Shown piece by piece: positions 5,984 through 6,823 of a stretch of 6,823 bases of DNA. Made by a program: the position numbers and the translations under genes. The DNA comes from Atribacterota bacterium (lineage in GTDB: Bacteria; Atribacterota; Phoenicimicrobiia; Phoenicimicrobiales; Phoenicimicrobiaceae). A model generated the notes under the pieces. That model saw nothing but the letters and a program-made list of their open reading frames with translations. It did not search any database and had not been told where the DNA came from. The stretch lies in NCBI GenBank assembly GCA_030599445.1, contig JAUVOA010000082.1, positions 1 to 6,823 on the forward strand, given 5' to 3'. The first letter of the stretch is position 1. Each line of letters begins with the position of its first letter.

Positions 5984-6823
5984 TTATACTAATACTATTT
6001 CTTGAGGTATTGTTTTTCTTAACTCTTGAGCTTTTTCTTCAGGTAAGCAATTATTAATAAAAGCTCCGACTCCTAACTCGCTTCCGGCTAAATATTTAAG
6101 TTTGTCTTTCGTGCGATAGGGAGGGTAGAATTCAATATGAAAATGGGAATATTCTTTGCCTGTTCCATTAGTAGGTTGTTGATGAATAGCCATGATATAA
6201 GGGAGGGTAAAACCAAAAAGATTATCAAATTTCATCATTAAAGTTTTTAATATTATGGCTAAATCAATCTCTTTCTTTTCCGAAAAATCATTAAAAGAAG
6301 GGAGATGTTTATTGGCATAGATGTGTACCTCATAACTGTAAGAAGCGTAAAAGGGAACAAAGGCAGTAAATGAATTATTGCTAATGATAATTCGTCCGCC
6401 ACCTTTCTTCTCTTCTTCCAAGGTCTTGCAGAAGAGACATTCCCCTTCTTTTTCTAAATATTCTTTGCTGGAATTCAGTTCCTGTTCGATAATCGGCGGG
6501 ATAAAAGGATAGGCATATATCTGGCCATGAGGATGATGAAGAGTTACCCCTACTTCCTCCCCTTTGTTTTCAAAGATAAAAACATAATCGATAAAATCTT
6601 TAGCTCCTAAATCCCGATAGCGATCTCTCCATACTTTTACTAATTTAATAAAACGACTTAATGGTTTTCTCGACATAATCCCATCATGGTCAGAAGCAAA
6701 TAACACTACCTCGCAAATTCCCTGAGCTTTGCCATGTTTATCCTCTTGTCCATTGCCTTTAACCGCATGGCTGTTTTCAAAGCCTATGCCCCCACTCTGA
6801 CAGACAAAAGAGTCATTGACCGA
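5984..6823 (-). CDS. galT: Galactose-1-phosphate uridylyltransferase, 5' end cut by window edge
   Basis: Second Leloir enzyme, cytoplasmic: it exchanges galactose-1-phosphate with UDP-glucose to give UDP-galactose and glucose-1-phosphate through a uridylyl-histidine intermediate. The frame is open to the right edge, giving 279 visible residues. A GTG at 6704-6706 could be mistaken for the start, but upstream codons continue the family sequence (GFENSHAV, then GICEVVLFASDHDG), so the true start lies outside. The active-site motif HPHGQIYAYPF is present, with HPH at 6527-6535; its second His is the uridylylated residue and its first a metal ligand in E. coli GalT. The His in SDHDG aligns with another metal ligand. 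ECLFCKT is a cysteine pair after the active site, and HFHIEFYPPYR near the C-terminus is a family motif. The family usually has about 320-350 residues, so some 50-60 are missing, including the N-terminal CxxC region if present. The TAA stop is at 5984-5986, 84 bp before galK. Confidence 0.97.
   Translation of the reverse strand, partial: SVNDSFVCQSGGIGFENSHAVKGNGQEDKHGKAQGICEVVLFASDHDGIMSRKPLSRFIKLVKVWRDRYRDLGAKDFIDYVFIFENKGEEVGVTLHHPHGQIYAYPFIPPIIEQELNSSKEYLEKEGECLFCKTLEEEKKGGGRIIISNNSFTAFVPFYASYSYEVHIYANKHLPSFNDFSEKKEIDLAIILKTLMMKFDNLFGFTLPYIMAIHQQPTNGTGKEYSHFHIEFYPPYRTKDKLKYLAGSELGVGAFINNCLPEEKAQELRKTIPQEIVLV

Noticed and set aside
6704..6706. GTG as the start of galT
   Set aside because: The reading frame continues upstream to the window edge with family-like residues (GFENS, GICEVV), and no Shine-Dalgarno precedes this GTG.

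Overview
This AT-rich window encodes a galactose-type sugar uptake and catabolism locus, with every gene on the minus strand. Reading in the direction of transcription (right to left), the order is: galT (5' end cut off by the window edge), galK, a ROK-family transcriptional regulator, a periplasmic sugar-binding protein, and two closely related RbsC-type ABC permeases. The second permease runs off the left edge with only its last residues missing. I saw no tRNA, rRNA, CRISPR array, insertion sequence or phage gene.

The organism is bacterial, with low G+C, good AGGAG-type ribosome binding sites and a near-consensus sigma-70 promoter. The binding protein has an ordinary Sec signal peptide with no lipobox, so a diderm with a true periplasm is more likely than a typical Gram-positive. 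Gene content and composition would suit groups such as Thermotogota or Atribacterota. That is only an impression; the sequence here cannot fix the phylum.

Region by region: 5984-6823 and 4724-5899 hold the Leloir enzymes GalT and GalK, 84 bp apart and probably co-transcribed. A weak hairpin follows galK. At 4590-4641 lies a TTGACA-17-TAAAAT promoter with a 7-7-7 inverted repeat over the expected transcription start, a layout that fits autorepression by the downstream ROK gene (3401-4570). The 215-bp gap 3186-3400 contains the likely transporter promoter. It has an 18-bp perfect palindrome with a central CG (LacI-family style) between the putative -35 and -10, and a second palindrome built from the TAGTAA half-site also seen at the ROK promoter. 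The binding protein (2217-3185) is followed by a 37-nt, 17-pair hairpin and then by the two permeases, which overlap by ATGA.

Together the genes suggest that a sugar is imported by an SBP plus heteromeric permease transporter. Galactose-containing substrate would then be phosphorylated by GalK and exchanged into the UDP-sugar pool by GalT, with the ROK protein as the likely local sensor. The transporter ATPase and galE are not in the window. The individual families are well known. The points worth a second look are the post-transcriptional hairpin, the composite operator region, the ROK protein lacking its cysteine zinc motif, and the diverged permease pair.
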